This document shows, piece by piece, positions 9,125-17,508 of a DNA stretch of 64,000 nucleotides. Source of the DNA: Streptococcus infantis (GTDB lineage Bacteria > Bacillota > Bacilli > Lactobacillales > Streptococcaceae); the NCBI RefSeq assembly GCF_018499575.1, contig NZ_JAHDAP010000001.1, forward strand, positions 1,116,001 through 1,180,000. The letters are read 5' to 3'. The notes below the pieces were generated by a model. It was not told the origin of the DNA, did no database searches, and worked only from the letters and a program-made list of their open reading frames with translations. Made by a program: the position numbers and the translations under genes. The number at the start of each line of letters is the position of its first letter. Positions within the stretch are counted from its first letter, which is position 1.

Positions 9125-9321
9125 TTTTTATCTTCCTTTCTAGGAAGTCCCGCAATCCAAGGCAGAGCAGATATCATTTTATAAGCCGCAAGAAATTTAG
9201 CAATCTCTAAGGCTTTTGGCTCAGATTCCTTCTTCTCAGTCAGTACTTCCATTCCTTTTACCCAGAGGCATGTTCCAATCGTTCTAGCCATTGTCGTAAA
9301 AAAATTTGGTTGGTGGTCCAT
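9121..9321 (-). CDS. 66-residue conserved hypothetical protein
   Basis: The start is the ATG at 9321 (MDHQPNFFTTMARTIG), supported by AAAGGAG five bases upstream; a longer reading has no ribosome-binding site. The protein is small and basic with a moderately hydrophobic centre (LAAYKMISALPWIAGLP) and one Cys. I do not recognise a domain. It is the first gene of a two-gene unit with the 54-residue hydrophobic peptide and has its own promoter, so it is not simply a read-through product of neighbours. Confidence 0.6.
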   Translation of the reverse strand: MDHQPNFFTTMARTIGTCLWVKGMEVLTEKKESEPKALEIAKFLAAYKMISALPWIAGLPRKEDKK

Positions 9322-9373
9322 GTGATGCTCCTTTGGTTTGTTCCACTGATACATTTCTGTTTTTATTGTATTC

Positions 9374-9401
9374 AGTATATCAAATTTTTCTAGATAATCA
9401 A
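9374..9401 (-). promoter_or_regulatory. promoter of the small two-gene unit
   Basis: On the minus strand: -35 TTGATT (9401-9396), 16-bp spacer, extended -10 TGATATACT with TATACT at 9379-9374. It lies about 50 bases upstream of the 66-residue gene. Confidence 0.55.
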
Positions 9402-9421
9402 GCCTTTATCTGTAAAATAAA

Positions 9422-9470
9422 AAAGTTTCATAACCTTTCTAGAATAGTCCTAGCAAGATGATGAAACTTT
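9422..9470 (-). terminator. terminator of the ami operon
   Basis: Inverted repeat AAAGTTTCAT / ATGAAACTTT (10 bp) with a long loop, followed on the minus strand by TTTTTATTTT. It begins six bases after the amiF stop. Confidence 0.6.
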
Positions 9471-9475
9471 ATTGA

Positions 9476-10402
9476 TTACTTCATTTCTTTTTTATAGCGT
9501 TCCAATTCTGCTTGGTTAGCCCAAACAAAATGACCTGGACGAATTTCTACCATTGAAGGTTTATCAGTTTCGTAGTCATGTTGATCTGGATCATAGACTT
9601 TCAAAACTTTTTTACGTTCCAAGATTGGATCTGGGATTGGTACAGCTGAAAGCAGTGCTTGTGTGTATGGATGAACTGGATTGTTAAACAATTCTTCAGT
9701 TTCAGCCACTTCAACAATGACACCCTTATAAATTACCGCGATACGATCAGAGATGAAACGAACTACTGACAAATCGTGAGCGATAAAGAGATAAGTCAAG
9801 CCCAATTCCTTTTGGAATTTCTTGAGCAAGTTCAAAACTTGGGCACGCACTGAAACGTCCAAGGCTGAAATTGGCTCATCCGCGATCACGAAGTCAGGTT
9901 GCATAACCAAGGCACGAGCAATCCCGATACGTTGACGTTGTCCACCTGAGAACTCATGAGGGTAACGTGTCAAGTGTTCAGCCAAAAGTCCTACTTCACG
10001 AATGATGTTTTGAACTTTTTCTTTTCTTTCTTCTTCGTCTTTAAATAAATGGTGGTTGTAAAGACCTTCAGAGATGATATAGTCAACTGTTGCACGTTCA
10101 TTCAAACTTGCGGCTGGGTCTTGGAAAATCATTTGAATGCGACGGATTAATTCCGCTGCTTGTTCACGTGATTTTTTACCATTGATTTTTTGTCCATCAA
10201 AGATGATATCCCCTTTGCTGGTATCATTAAGGCCGATAATGGCACGACCAATTGTTGTCTTACCACTACCAGATTCTCCAACGAGAGAGAATGTTTCACC
10301 TTTGTTGATAAAGAAGTTTGCATTTTTAACGGCTACAAACTTTTTGCTTCCTTCACCGAAGGAAATCTCTAAGTCTTTAACTTCTACTAATTTTTCAGAC
10401 AT
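9476..10402 (-). CDS. amiF: oligopeptide ABC transporter ATP-binding protein AmiF
   Basis: 308 residues from the ATG at 10402 ([16 protein letters not shown]), behind AGGAGGAAGG; a longer upstream reading is not needed. It contains Walker [10 protein letters not shown], a Q-loop, the ABC signature [14 protein letters not shown], Walker [13 protein letters not shown] and the C-terminal oligo/dipeptide-transporter extension ([15 protein letters not shown]). It pairs with AmiE as the heterodimeric ATPase that powers oligopeptide import through AmiCD. The Ami system imports peptides for nutrition and peptide pheromones for cell-cell signalling in streptococci. It is the last gene of amiACDEF. Confidence 0.95.
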   Translation of the reverse strand: MSEKLVEVKDLEISFGEGSKKFVAVKNANFFINKGETFSLVGESGSGKTTIGRAIIGLNDTSKGDIIFDGQKINGKKSREQAAELIRRIQMIFQDPAASLNERATVDYIISEGLYNHHLFKDEEERKEKVQNIIREVGLLAEHLTRYPHEFSGGQRQRIGIARALVMQPDFVIADEPISALDVSVRAQVLNLLKKFQKELGLTYLFIAHDLSVVRFISDRIAVIYKGVIVEVAETEELFNNPVHPYTQALLSAVPIPDPILERKKVLKVYDPDQHDYETDKPSMVEIRPGHFVWANQAELERYKKEMK

Positions 10403-10412
10403 TTCCTTCCTC

Positions 10413-11480
10413 CTAGTCCTCAAGATGAGCAAAGCCCATCTTTTCACGAATCTTATCGTGTAAATCTGCAATTACTGCTGGTTTTGCAACTTTTGGAGCT
10501 TGTTCATCAAGCAACCATGTTTTAGCCCAGTGAGTATCAGATACTGCAAACTGAGGAGCTTTTTCTTCGAAATCAATCTTCATCGCATAATCTGAACGAA
10601 GAGCAAAAGCATCTCCCTTCAATTCAGTATACAGTGATGGAGGTGTTCCCGGAATTGAATACAATTCTCCTTTATCGTCAGCCAGCTGTGGCAAACTTGA
10701 TAAGAGGCTCCATGTGTATGGGTGACGTGGATCGTAGAAGATTTCTTCAACTGTACCATACTCAACGATTTCACCAGCATACATAACTGCAACTTTATCA
10801 GCAATACTTGCTACAACACCAAGGTCGTGTGTGATAAAGATAGTTGTAAAGTGGTATTCTTGTTGAAGTGTTTTCAACAAGTCAATAATCTGAGCTTGGA
10901 TGGTCACATCAAGGGCTGTTGTTGGTTCATCACAAATCAAGACATCTGGACGACACGCAAGGGCAATCGCAATAACAATACGTTGACGCATTCCTCCAGA
11001 ATACTGGAATGGATATTCATTAAAACGTCTCTCAGCGTCAGGGATACCAACCTTATTCATATAGTCAATCGCCAAGTCTTTTGCTTCTTGAGCCGTTTTC
11101 CCTTGGTGTTTAACAATAACTTCTGTGATTTGACTTCCGATTGTTTTGATTGGGTCAAGACTGGTCATCGGGTCCTGGAAGATCGTTGCAATCTTCGCAC
11201 CACGAATTTGCTCCCAATCTTTATGAGAAGAAAATTCAGTCAAATCTTGGTCACGGTAAAGAATACTACCGTTCGCAATACGACCATTATCTTCCAACAT
11301 TCCTGTAAAAGTTTTTGTTAAAACAGATTTCCCTGAACCAGATTCTCCAACGAGTGCAAGCACTTCGCCCTCAATCAACTCCAGAGATACTCCACGAATA
11401 GCTGTCAAAATTTTGTCACGAACATCAAATTCCACGACAATATCTTGAGCAGTCAAAATTACATTTTTTTCTTTTGTCAT
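10413..11480 (-). CDS. amiE: oligopeptide ABC transporter ATP-binding protein AmiE
   Basis: 355 residues. Walker [10 protein letters not shown], signature [15 protein letters not shown], Walker [13 protein letters not shown] and the H-loop FITHDLG are all present, with the oligopeptide-type C-terminal domain ([17 protein letters not shown]). The signature has Met for the usual Gln, as is common in this subfamily. It is the second ATPase of the Ami importer, at the inner face of the membrane. It is separated by 10 bases from amiF and 8 from amiD in the operon. Confidence 0.95.
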   Translation of the reverse strand: MTKEKNVILTAQDIVVEFDVRDKILTAIRGVSLELIEGEVLALVGESGSGKSVLTKTFTGMLEDNGRIANGSILYRDQDLTEFSSHKDWEQIRGAKIATIFQDPMTSLDPIKTIGSQITEVIVKHQGKTAQEAKDLAIDYMNKVGIPDAERRFNEYPFQYSGGMRQRIVIAIALACRPDVLICDEPTTALDVTIQAQIIDLLKTLQQEYHFTTIFITHDLGVVASIADKVAVMYAGEIVEYGTVEEIFYDPRHPYTWSLLSSLPQLADDKGELYSIPGTPPSLYTELKGDAFALRSDYAMKIDFEEKAPQFAVSDTHWAKTWLLDEQAPKVAKPAVIADLHDKIREKMGFAHLED

Positions 11481-11488
11481 GTCTACTC

Positions 11489-12415
11489 CTATCTATGTGT
11501 ACGTGGATCACTAGCATCCGCTAGGTTTTGACCAACTACGAAAAGTGACAAGGATACCAAGACCAAAGTTGTCAATGGAATCCAGAAGAGGTATGCATTT
11601 GTTGTTACGTTCTGTGAATAATCTGAAATCAATCGACCTAAACTTGGTACTGTAATAGGCAATCCAAGTCCAAAGAATGACAGAAAGGCTTCATAGGAGA
11701 TAAATGCTGGAAGCATTTGTGATGTAGTCGTAACAATAACAGATACCAATTGTGGCATGATATTTTTAATGACAATTTTGTATGTTGGAGTTCCGAGTGT
11801 GCGTGAAGCAAGGTTGTACTCTAAGTCACGGTAACGCATGATTTGGATACGAATTGAGTAGGCAATCCCAATCCAAGTCGTTACACTCATGGCAAAAATC
11901 AAATTCCAGAAACCTGCTCCGATTGAGTATGTTAGGACGATAACAATCAATAAGTGTGGGATGTTGGAAATAACGTTATAAACTTCCATCATGACGCGGT
12001 CAACTGATTTTGAAATACCCCAGATACCGCCGACAATAACACCAATTACAATATTGATAAAGGTCGCAATAACGGAAATCAAGATAGAGTTACGGGCTCC
12101 AAACCAGACACCATCAAAAAGAGACTTACCATTACTATCTGTACCGAACCAATGTTCCGCATTTGGTTTAATGTAGCGAGCGCTAAAATCATTTACCTTA
12201 CTTACATCATTGAAGTCGAAATCAGAAAACATTGGGTAGATGAAACTCATCAAAACGATTGAAATCAAAATACCAAGCATGATGATGGTTGATTTCTTTT
12301 TCAAAAATTGTCTAAAAACAGAACCCCAATATGAGTAGGCAGGAGCATCAATTGCTTCAGAGGCAAAGTCATCGCGTTTTACAAACTGAAATTTATCATT
12401 ACTAATTGTAGACAT
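11489..12415 (-). CDS. amiD: oligopeptide ABC transporter permease AmiD
   Basis: 308 residues with an N-terminal cytosolic stretch, about six transmembrane segments and the binding-protein-dependent permease region (about 100-300), including the EAA-loop-like segment ([21 protein letters not shown]) that contacts the ATPases. It is the OppC-type subunit of the Ami channel. Its start overlaps the amiC stop by one base (TAATG type), so it is coupled to amiC. Confidence 0.93.
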   Translation of the reverse strand: MSTISNDKFQFVKRDDFASEAIDAPAYSYWGSVFRQFLKKKSTIIMLGILISIVLMSFIYPMFSDFDFNDVSKVNDFSARYIKPNAEHWFGTDSNGKSLFDGVWFGARNSILISVIATFINIVIGVIVGGIWGISKSVDRVMMEVYNVISNIPHLLIVIVLTYSIGAGFWNLIFAMSVTTWIGIAYSIRIQIMRYRDLEYNLASRTLGTPTYKIVIKNIMPQLVSVIVTTTSQMLPAFISYEAFLSFFGLGLPITVPSLGRLISDYSQNVTTNAYLFWIPLTTLVLVSLSLFVVGQNLADASDPRTHR

Positions 12416-13911
12416 TATTTGCCTCCTTTCTCTGTCAACTTAATACGTGGGTCAATAATTGTCATCCAAATATCCCCAATTAAGTAAGAGAAGATTGAGA
12501 CGCAAGTAAAGATGAAAACTAGACCAACAACCATGTTATTATTTGACGCTTTTACAGAGTCAATCAACATTTTACCCATACCTGGGAAGGCGAAGACTGT
12601 TTCAGTAAGAGTAGCTCCACCAATAACACCGATAATAGAACCTGGAATACCTGAAACGAGCGGTACCATAGCATTTTTAAAGATGTGTTTGTTTGAAATT
12701 TCTTTCTCAGAAAGACCTTTTGCACGTGCAAAACGAACAAAGTCTTGTGATTGTAAGTCAATCATGTAACGACGAATCCAGATAGCCAAACCAGGAGCAC
12801 CAAGTAAACCAAGAATAACTGCAGGTAGTACATATGAACGCCAGTCTCCAGCACCCAAGATAGGGAATGAATCAGGGAGTCCAATTGAAGAACCAATCAA
12901 ACGAATGATATAGACAAGAGCGATAGTTGGAAGAGCAAGTAAGAATGTTAAAGCTCCTGTAGAGAAACTATCAATCCAAGTATTCTTGTAACGAGCCATT
13001 GCAGAACCAAGTGGAACCGCAATCGCGTACGAAATTGCAAGGCCAATCAAACCAGCAATAGCAGAACTGGTAATCATAGATGGATACTGATAGTTGCTTT
13101 CAGTAGCTGTATATGGATCACCTTTACCGTAGTTCGCTACTTCACGCGCATCAGCTTGACTTGGAGATTTATATGTTCTTGAGTAGATATTGACTGATGA
13201 CATTTTCTTACCAGTTGGGAATTGAACTTCAGAAGTCTTCGTTTGTCCTTGCCCTTGTGTGATAACTTGAAGCACAGGAGTATTGGCATAAGTTGGGTAA
13301 GAATCTCCTAAGTTCAAGTTCACAAAGTTTTGATGAACAAACGGGAATTGACTGTTAAAGTACAAGAGGTATTTATGTTTAGTCCCTGAACCTACCAAAG
13401 ACCATCCAATCGCTGGATCATTTTCAAATCGCAAATAACGCTCTAAATTAGGATTTTCTGGGTCTTGAATCTTGTTTGTATGGTCAATATCAAGCAAGTT
13501 TGCATAGAATTTGAACACACGCTCGAAAATAGGGATTTCACGAGTCGCATAGAATTGACCGCTCTCTGTGAACTGACCTAAAGTCCAACCGTTCCCAAGT
13601 TGTTGGATGTATTTTTCATAGATAGCTTTATTTGTATCATTTGCATCTACTGTAACAGAAGGGTCAATGCTACTAGCTTTTTCCTGCAACTCTTTTGTAT
13701 CGTAATATTCGATATAACCCATACGCTCATAAACGGTATTTTCATAGTTATCGCGTTTATCAGCTGTAGTTGCAATTTTATTGTAGTTAGTATCTTGTTT
13801 GAAGATCAACTTCCGTGGAACCATCGTATAGATGATTGTGTAAATCAAGGTCGTTACTAAAAAGATAGAAACTAACGACCGCAAGATACGCATAAAAACA
13901 TATTTTTTCAT
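12415..13911 (-). CDS. amiC: oligopeptide ABC transporter permease AmiC
   Basis: 498 residues, longer than a typical OppB because of a large extracytoplasmic insert between the first transmembrane helix (about 10-30) and the second (about 280). The C-terminal half carries the OppB-type permease domain with its EAA loop ([24 protein letters not shown]). The long external loop is usual for streptococcal AmiC and probably contacts the substrate-binding lipoproteins. It follows amiA after a 65-base gap that holds an attenuator-like hairpin. Confidence 0.93.
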   Translation of the reverse strand: MKKYVFMRILRSLVSIFLVTTLIYTIIYTMVPRKLIFKQDTNYNKIATTADKRDNYENTVYERMGYIEYYDTKELQEKASSIDPSVTVDANDTNKAIYEKYIQQLGNGWTLGQFTESGQFYATREIPIFERVFKFYANLLDIDHTNKIQDPENPNLERYLRFENDPAIGWSLVGSGTKHKYLLYFNSQFPFVHQNFVNLNLGDSYPTYANTPVLQVITQGQGQTKTSEVQFPTGKKMSSVNIYSRTYKSPSQADAREVANYGKGDPYTATESNYQYPSMITSSAIAGLIGLAISYAIAVPLGSAMARYKNTWIDSFSTGALTFLLALPTIALVYIIRLIGSSIGLPDSFPILGAGDWRSYVLPAVILGLLGAPGLAIWIRRYMIDLQSQDFVRFARAKGLSEKEISNKHIFKNAMVPLVSGIPGSIIGVIGGATLTETVFAFPGMGKMLIDSVKASNNNMVVGLVFIFTCVSIFSYLIGDIWMTIIDPRIKLTEKGGK

Positions 13912-13929
13912 ATTATTTCCTTTAAAATC

Positions 13930-13964
13930 CCAAAAGAACCTTCTCCTTTTGGAGAGAAAGTTCT
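13930..13964 (-). terminator. attenuator-like hairpin between amiA and amiC
   Basis: On the minus strand an imperfect 12-14-bp stem (AGAACTTTCTCTCC / GGAGAAGGTTCT) with an AAAA loop is followed by TTTTGGGATTTT. A leaky terminator here would keep the binding protein AmiA in excess over the membrane and ATPase subunits, a usual arrangement in binding-protein operons. Confidence 0.6.
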
Positions 13965-13976
13965 GATGAGCATTAT

Positions 13977-15956
13977 TTATTTCACGTGGCTCGCTAATTC
14001 TTTTTGAGCTTTCTCGTTTGATTCAGCTTTTTCTTTGAGCCATTTTTCACGAGCTTCTTTGTACTCTTTAGCAGTTACAGTGTTCGCTTGCAATTTAAGA
14101 TATTTGAAGTAAACATCTGAACCTTTATCACCAGATTGAGTATAAGATGCTGAGAATGGTACTACGCGAGAAATGATTGGTGCTGCTCCTGAAGAAGACA
14201 TAGCTGGAAGGAAGAGTGAGCTATCTGTCAACCAAGCTTGAGCTGCTGCATATTTCTCATAACGTTTATTAAGATCGGTTGTTTCACTAGCTGCATCATC
14301 AACTAATTTGTCATAATCATTCAAACCAACTTGAGCAACCGCTGGGTTTGATGGATTATCATAGCCCATGTAGGACTTAGTTGTTTCACTATTAGTTGTT
14401 TTCAAGATGTCAAGGTATGTTGATGGATCATCATAGTCTGGATTCCATCCAACAGCACCTGAAAGGTCCCAATCTTCTGCTGCCGCACTAGCTGCGTAGT
14501 ATGTAGCATTTTGTAATTCATCTGTAGTGATTTGTTGAATATCGATAACTACATTATCTGTACCCAAAGCCGTCTCAACAGATTGTTTAAATGATTGGAT
14601 ACGAGCGATATAGTTTTTAGATGTTTGGTCAACTGGAATATCCAAGTGGATTGGGAATTTTACACCATCTGCTTCAAGTGCTTTTTTAGCTTTAGCTAGT
14701 TCTGCTTTAGCTTTATCAGCATTGTATAGACCATCTTGAGCATCCGCAAAGTTTACGTCTTTCCATTCATCACCATAAGAAACAACCTTCTCAGTAACCA
14801 AGTCACCAAATGTCTTATCTCCAGCAGAAACAAAGTCAGGTTTGACAAAGAGGTTACGAACAGCAAGTGCTGCTCCATCTTTACCATTTAGCTGAGCTGA
14901 ATAAGCAGTACGGTCAAAAGCAAAGTTCAAAGCTTGACGGAAGTCTTTGTTAAGAAGAGCTTTTTTAGTAGAAGTCTTTTCTTCATCAGTTGTTTTTGAT
15001 GTATATTTATAACTTTGACGGTCAATGTTAACACCTAAACCAGCAATACCAGCTCCCTGTGGGGTATAGTAGATATTATCTTTATATGTTTCTGCTACTT
15101 TAGAATAGTTTGAGCTAGTAGGGAAGAGACGTGCATAACTATATGCACCATTTGTAAAGTTACGCTCAAGTGACTCTTGGTCTGAACCATCATAGTAAGA
15201 AAGTGTTACAGTATCGATGTGAACATTGTCTTTATCCCAATACTGATCATTCTTTGCAAATTCGATAGAAGACTTAGCTGTCAATCCCTTAAGCAAGAAT
15301 GGACCATTGTAAAGCAATGATGTTGGATCTGTTGCCTTACCAAAGTCTTTACCTTTTGATTTTTCAAACTCTGCATTCAAAGGCCAGAAGATTCCATAAG
15401 ATAATTTAGAGTTCCAGTATGGTTCAGGTTGGTTCAATGTATATTGAAGAGTGTAATCATCAACAGCTTTAATACCTACTGCAGAAAAGTCTGTATTAGT
15501 CCCTGATAAATAGTCAGCCAATCCCTTTACAGAATTTTGTGCTAGGTAAAGAGCAGCTGATTTATTGTCGGCTGCGTGTTTCAAACCTGTAACAAAGTCA
15601 TTTGCAGTTACTTCTGCATATTCTTCACCATCAGATGTGAACCATTTTACACCTTTACGAATCTTGTATGTATATGTCAATCCATCTTGAGATACTGACC
15701 AGTCTTCAGCGACTGCAGGAGTTAGATTTCCATATTGGTCATTTGTAAAGAGACCATCGATACCATTTGAAGTAGCAACTTTTGTACTTTGTTTACCAGA
15801 AATTAGGTAGTCCAATGTTTCTGGGTCAGCAGTATAAGTATAGCCATAAGCCTTTGGTGCTTCAGCATTTGATGATTTTGAAGAACCGCAAGCTGCAAGA
15901 ACGCCTGTAGCAAGTAGCGCAACACCCGCTACCGCAAGAATCCGACTTTTTTTCAT
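13977..15956 (-). CDS. amiA: oligopeptide-binding lipoprotein AmiA
   Basis: 659 residues. The signal peptide ends in the lipobox LAAC with lipidation at Cys23, followed by a Ser-rich tether. The rest is a family-5 extracellular solute-binding protein of OppA type. It captures oligopeptides outside the cell and delivers them to AmiCD. It is the first gene of the operon, has its own strong promoter, and is separated from tRNA-Cys by about 180 bases. Confidence 0.94.
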   Translation of the reverse strand: MKKSRILAVAGVALLATGVLAACGSSKSSNAEAPKAYGYTYTADPETLDYLISGKQSTKVATSNGIDGLFTNDQYGNLTPAVAEDWSVSQDGLTYTYKIRKGVKWFTSDGEEYAEVTANDFVTGLKHAADNKSAALYLAQNSVKGLADYLSGTNTDFSAVGIKAVDDYTLQYTLNQPEPYWNSKLSYGIFWPLNAEFEKSKGKDFGKATDPTSLLYNGPFLLKGLTAKSSIEFAKNDQYWDKDNVHIDTVTLSYYDGSDQESLERNFTNGAYSYARLFPTSSNYSKVAETYKDNIYYTPQGAGIAGLGVNIDRQSYKYTSKTTDEEKTSTKKALLNKDFRQALNFAFDRTAYSAQLNGKDGAALAVRNLFVKPDFVSAGDKTFGDLVTEKVVSYGDEWKDVNFADAQDGLYNADKAKAELAKAKKALEADGVKFPIHLDIPVDQTSKNYIARIQSFKQSVETALGTDNVVIDIQQITTDELQNATYYAASAAAEDWDLSGAVGWNPDYDDPSTYLDILKTTNSETTKSYMGYDNPSNPAVAQVGLNDYDKLVDDAASETTDLNKRYEKYAAAQAWLTDSSLFLPAMSSSGAAPIISRVVPFSASYTQSGDKGSDVYFKYLKLQANTVTAKEYKEAREKWLKEKAESNEKAQKELASHVK

Positions 15957-15994
15957 ATTTTTAAACTCCTCGTTTTAAATTGTGGATATTGAAG

Positions 15995-16023
15995 ATTATA
16001 CCACAGTTTTTTTAAAAAGTAAA
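15995..16023 (-). promoter_or_regulatory. promoter of the ami operon
   Basis: Minus strand: -35 TTTACT (16023-16018), 17-bp spacer, -10 TATAAT (16000-15995) preceded by TGG, an extended -10. It lies about 40 bases upstream of amiA. An AAACGAGGAG ribosome-binding site follows. Confidence 0.75.
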
Positions 16024-16093
16024 CGAATTTTCAGAATATTTTGTCGCATGTTTTTTAAACATCTGAATCTTATGTTTTCAGAAAAGAAAACTG

Positions 16094-16122
16094 TTGACGG
16101 AAAGGAATTTTCAAGGTATAAT
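16094..16122 (+). promoter_or_regulatory. promoter of tRNA-Cys
   Basis: -35 TTGACG (16094-16099), 17-bp spacer, -10 TATAAT (16117-16122); the tRNA starts 12 bases later. This is a near-consensus sigma-A promoter on the host side of attL, so the tRNA stays under its own promoter after phage integration. Confidence 0.8.
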
Positions 16123-16134
16123 AATAAAAGTTAA

Positions 16135-16205
16135 GGCGGTATAGCCAAGTGGTAAGGCACGGCTCTGCAAAAGCTTGATCGTCGGTTCAAATCCGTCTAC
16201 CGCCT
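16135..16205 (+). tRNA. tRNA-Cys (GCA)
   Basis: A cloverleaf can be drawn: acceptor arms GGCGGTA / TACCGCC with discriminator T, a D-arm around GCCAAGTGGTAAGGC, an anticodon loop CTGCAAA giving anticodon GCA, and a T-loop GGTTCAAATCC. No CCA is encoded. The last 16 bases are the phage attachment core, repeated at 49383-49398, so the gene is intact after integration. Its native terminator has been moved 33 kb away (49410-49431). Confidence 0.97.
16190..16205 (+). repeat. attL core
   Basis: AATCCGTCTACCGCCT, identical to 49383-49398. It overlaps the T-loop and 3' acceptor strand of tRNA-Cys. Flanking bases differ (CA upstream here, TT at attR; TT downstream here, CT at attR), so the shared core is 16 bp. 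Confidence 0.92.
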
Positions 16206-16240
16206 TTTTTATACTATTTTATAGGAATTTATCCGAAAAG

Positions 16241-16267
16241 AAAGCCCGATTTTACGGGCTTTTTTGT
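16241..16267 (+). terminator. phage-supplied terminator downstream of tRNA-Cys
   Basis: Stem AAAGCCCG / CGGGCTTT with a six-base loop, then a T-tract. It lies just inside the prophage, 36 bases after the tRNA, and replaces the host terminator separated by integration. Confidence 0.75.
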
Positions 16268-16305
16268 TTTTCTTTTAGGATAAAAAAGGATAACTTTAAA
16301 AATTA

Positions 16306-16327
16306 TTTGGGGCGAGTTTGGGGCGAG
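16306..16327 (+). repeat. tandem 11-bp repeat, probable integrase arm site (left)
   Basis: Two perfect copies of TTTGGGGCGAG head to tail. The same pattern in the same orientation occurs just inside attR (49328-49349). G-rich tandem words in otherwise AT-rich DNA next to each att core are what an arm-binding N-terminal domain of a phage integrase would use. Confidence 0.6.
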
Positions 16328-16339
16328 GATATTTTTTAG

Positions 16340-16362
16340 AGCTTGGATTTTAAATCCAAGCT
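16340..16362. terminator. perfect 11-bp palindrome near the left prophage end
   Basis: AGCTTGGATTT / AAATCCAAGCT around a single central base. It is part of a cluster of hairpins between attL and the lysin gene. It may act as a transcription block or accessory protein site; the T-tract is poor on both sides. A further hairpin, CACTAG / CTAGTG followed by a T-run, lies at about 16381-16405 and looks like a plus-strand terminator. Confidence 0.45.
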
Positions 16363-16463
16363 TTCAGGGTAAACAAAAAACACTAGTGAGCGCTAGTGCT
16401 TTTTTTGAAAGTGGTAGATATTCGATTATCTACCTATGTTATACCATATTTTCTGTCAGAGCA

Positions 16464-16494
16464 AACAAAAAAACCGCTAGCGAATGCCAGCGGT
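16464..16494 (-). terminator. terminator of the phage late operon
   Basis: On the minus strand: ACCGCTGGC / GCTAGCGGT (9 bp, one G-T pair) with an ATTC loop and seven T. It is 34 bases beyond the lysin stop. Confidence 0.8.
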
Positions 16495-16528
16495 CAAGTG
16501 TAATTAAATTTTGAATTTCTTTCTGTTT

Positions 16529-17494
16529 TTATTTTTCTTCTTTTGGTTTGTCAACGACGGTCACAAGACCATCTGGTTCGGTTTTGAATGCTGGATCTGT
16601 GTGAAGTTCACCGTTAGCTTTCAAATAGTACCAGCCGTCACCTGATTTGACGAATTGTTTGGATAGCATGTAGCCGTCTTTTTCTTCCATGAAATACCAG
16701 GTTTCACGATATTTAACCCAGCCAGTAGCCATACGACCATCTGACTTGAAGAAATACCAGCGATGGTTAAGGAACATCCAGCCTGTAACCATTGCGCCAC
16801 GTTTATCAAGATAGAACCAATCTTTACCATCATTAAACCAACGATTGATTAGACAATATCCACGTTCATTGAAGTAGAACCACTCTCCCTTGATTTGCTT
16901 CCATGTTTTTGTAGGATAAGAGCCGTCTGACTCCTCCCACCACCAGCCAGAAGCATTTTGGCGCCATCCAGCTTCAGAAAGACCACCTTCAATGTCTTTC
17001 TTGAATTGCTCACGACTGATTCCCCATTTTGCCAGATAAGGATATGGATCCACATGGTCGCTCGCATTTCGTGGCTGATTGTATGTGCAATACTGATGTG
17101 TCTTGATTCCTGCTAGGCTGTCAGAATCCAGCGTTTTCGGAATCCCTGCTTCATCAGCAAGGTTGCGCAAAAGCTCAACATAGAGCTTGTAATCGCGCAT
17201 GAACTCTTCCTTAGTTGAATGGCTCTCAATCAATTCTACTTGTCCGTATCCTTCAACGTTCCAACCCCCGCCTACGTCATAGGCTCCCATATCAGTGTAC
17301 CAGGTCTGCATCACACGGCCGTTACCGACGACATGTGAGAAAAAACCTGAATCAACAGGGCGGCGCATGTGGTAGTCTGCTTCATTTTGAGCTGTTGAGT
17401 TTGGGTTACCAGTTGAGTGAGCATGGATCTGTCTGTAAGGTTGTTCCCCAACCTGTGGTAAGTCTGTTCTTAATCTGCTTTTATCAATATCCAT
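16529..17494 (-). CDS. LytA-like phage N-acetylmuramoyl-L-alanine amidase (endolysin)
   Basis: 321 residues. The N-terminal Amidase_2 domain (1-175) has the zinc ligands and catalytic residues at the same positions as pneumococcal LytA: His26 in HAHSTGN, Glu87 in VELIESHS, and His133/Asp135 in [10 protein letters not shown]. About six choline-binding repeats (GWxxxxxxWYYxxxxG type) fill 178-305 and attach the enzyme to phosphocholine on teichoic acid. It lyses the host at the end of the lytic cycle after the holin opens the membrane. It lacks a signal peptide, as expected. It is highly similar to host LytA over the amidase part, so recombination with lytA is plausible. Confidence 0.95.
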   Translation of the reverse strand: MDIDKSRLRTDLPQVGEQPYRQIHAHSTGNPNSTAQNEADYHMRRPVDSGFFSHVVGNGRVMQTWYTDMGAYDVGGGWNVEGYGQVELIESHSTKEEFMRDYKLYVELLRNLADEAGIPKTLDSDSLAGIKTHQYCTYNQPRNASDHVDPYPYLAKWGISREQFKKDIEGGLSEAGWRQNASGWWWEESDGSYPTKTWKQIKGEWFYFNERGYCLINRWFNDGKDWFYLDKRGAMVTGWMFLNHRWYFFKSDGRMATGWVKYRETWYFMEEKDGYMLSKQFVKSGDGWYYLKANGELHTDPAFKTEPDGLVTVVDKPKEEK

Positions 17495-17508
17495 TTATTT
17501 TTCCTTTC

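Noticed and set aside
8960..9321. Calling the two small genes a bacteriocin or type I/II toxin-antitoxin
   Set aside because: There is no double-glycine leader, no antisense RNA promoter that I can place, and no DNA-binding domain in the 66-residue partner. Hydrophobicity alone is not enough.
10722..11321. 199-codon plus-strand ORF opposite amiE
   Set aside because: It is wholly antisense to a well-conserved ATPase, lacks a ribosome-binding site and reads as low-complexity Cys/Asn-rich sequence.
16529..17494. Treating the lysin as the host autolysin lytA
   Set aside because: It lies inside attL/attR, behind phage holin and tail genes, with divergent choline-binding repeats and a different C-terminus. 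It is a phage homologue.
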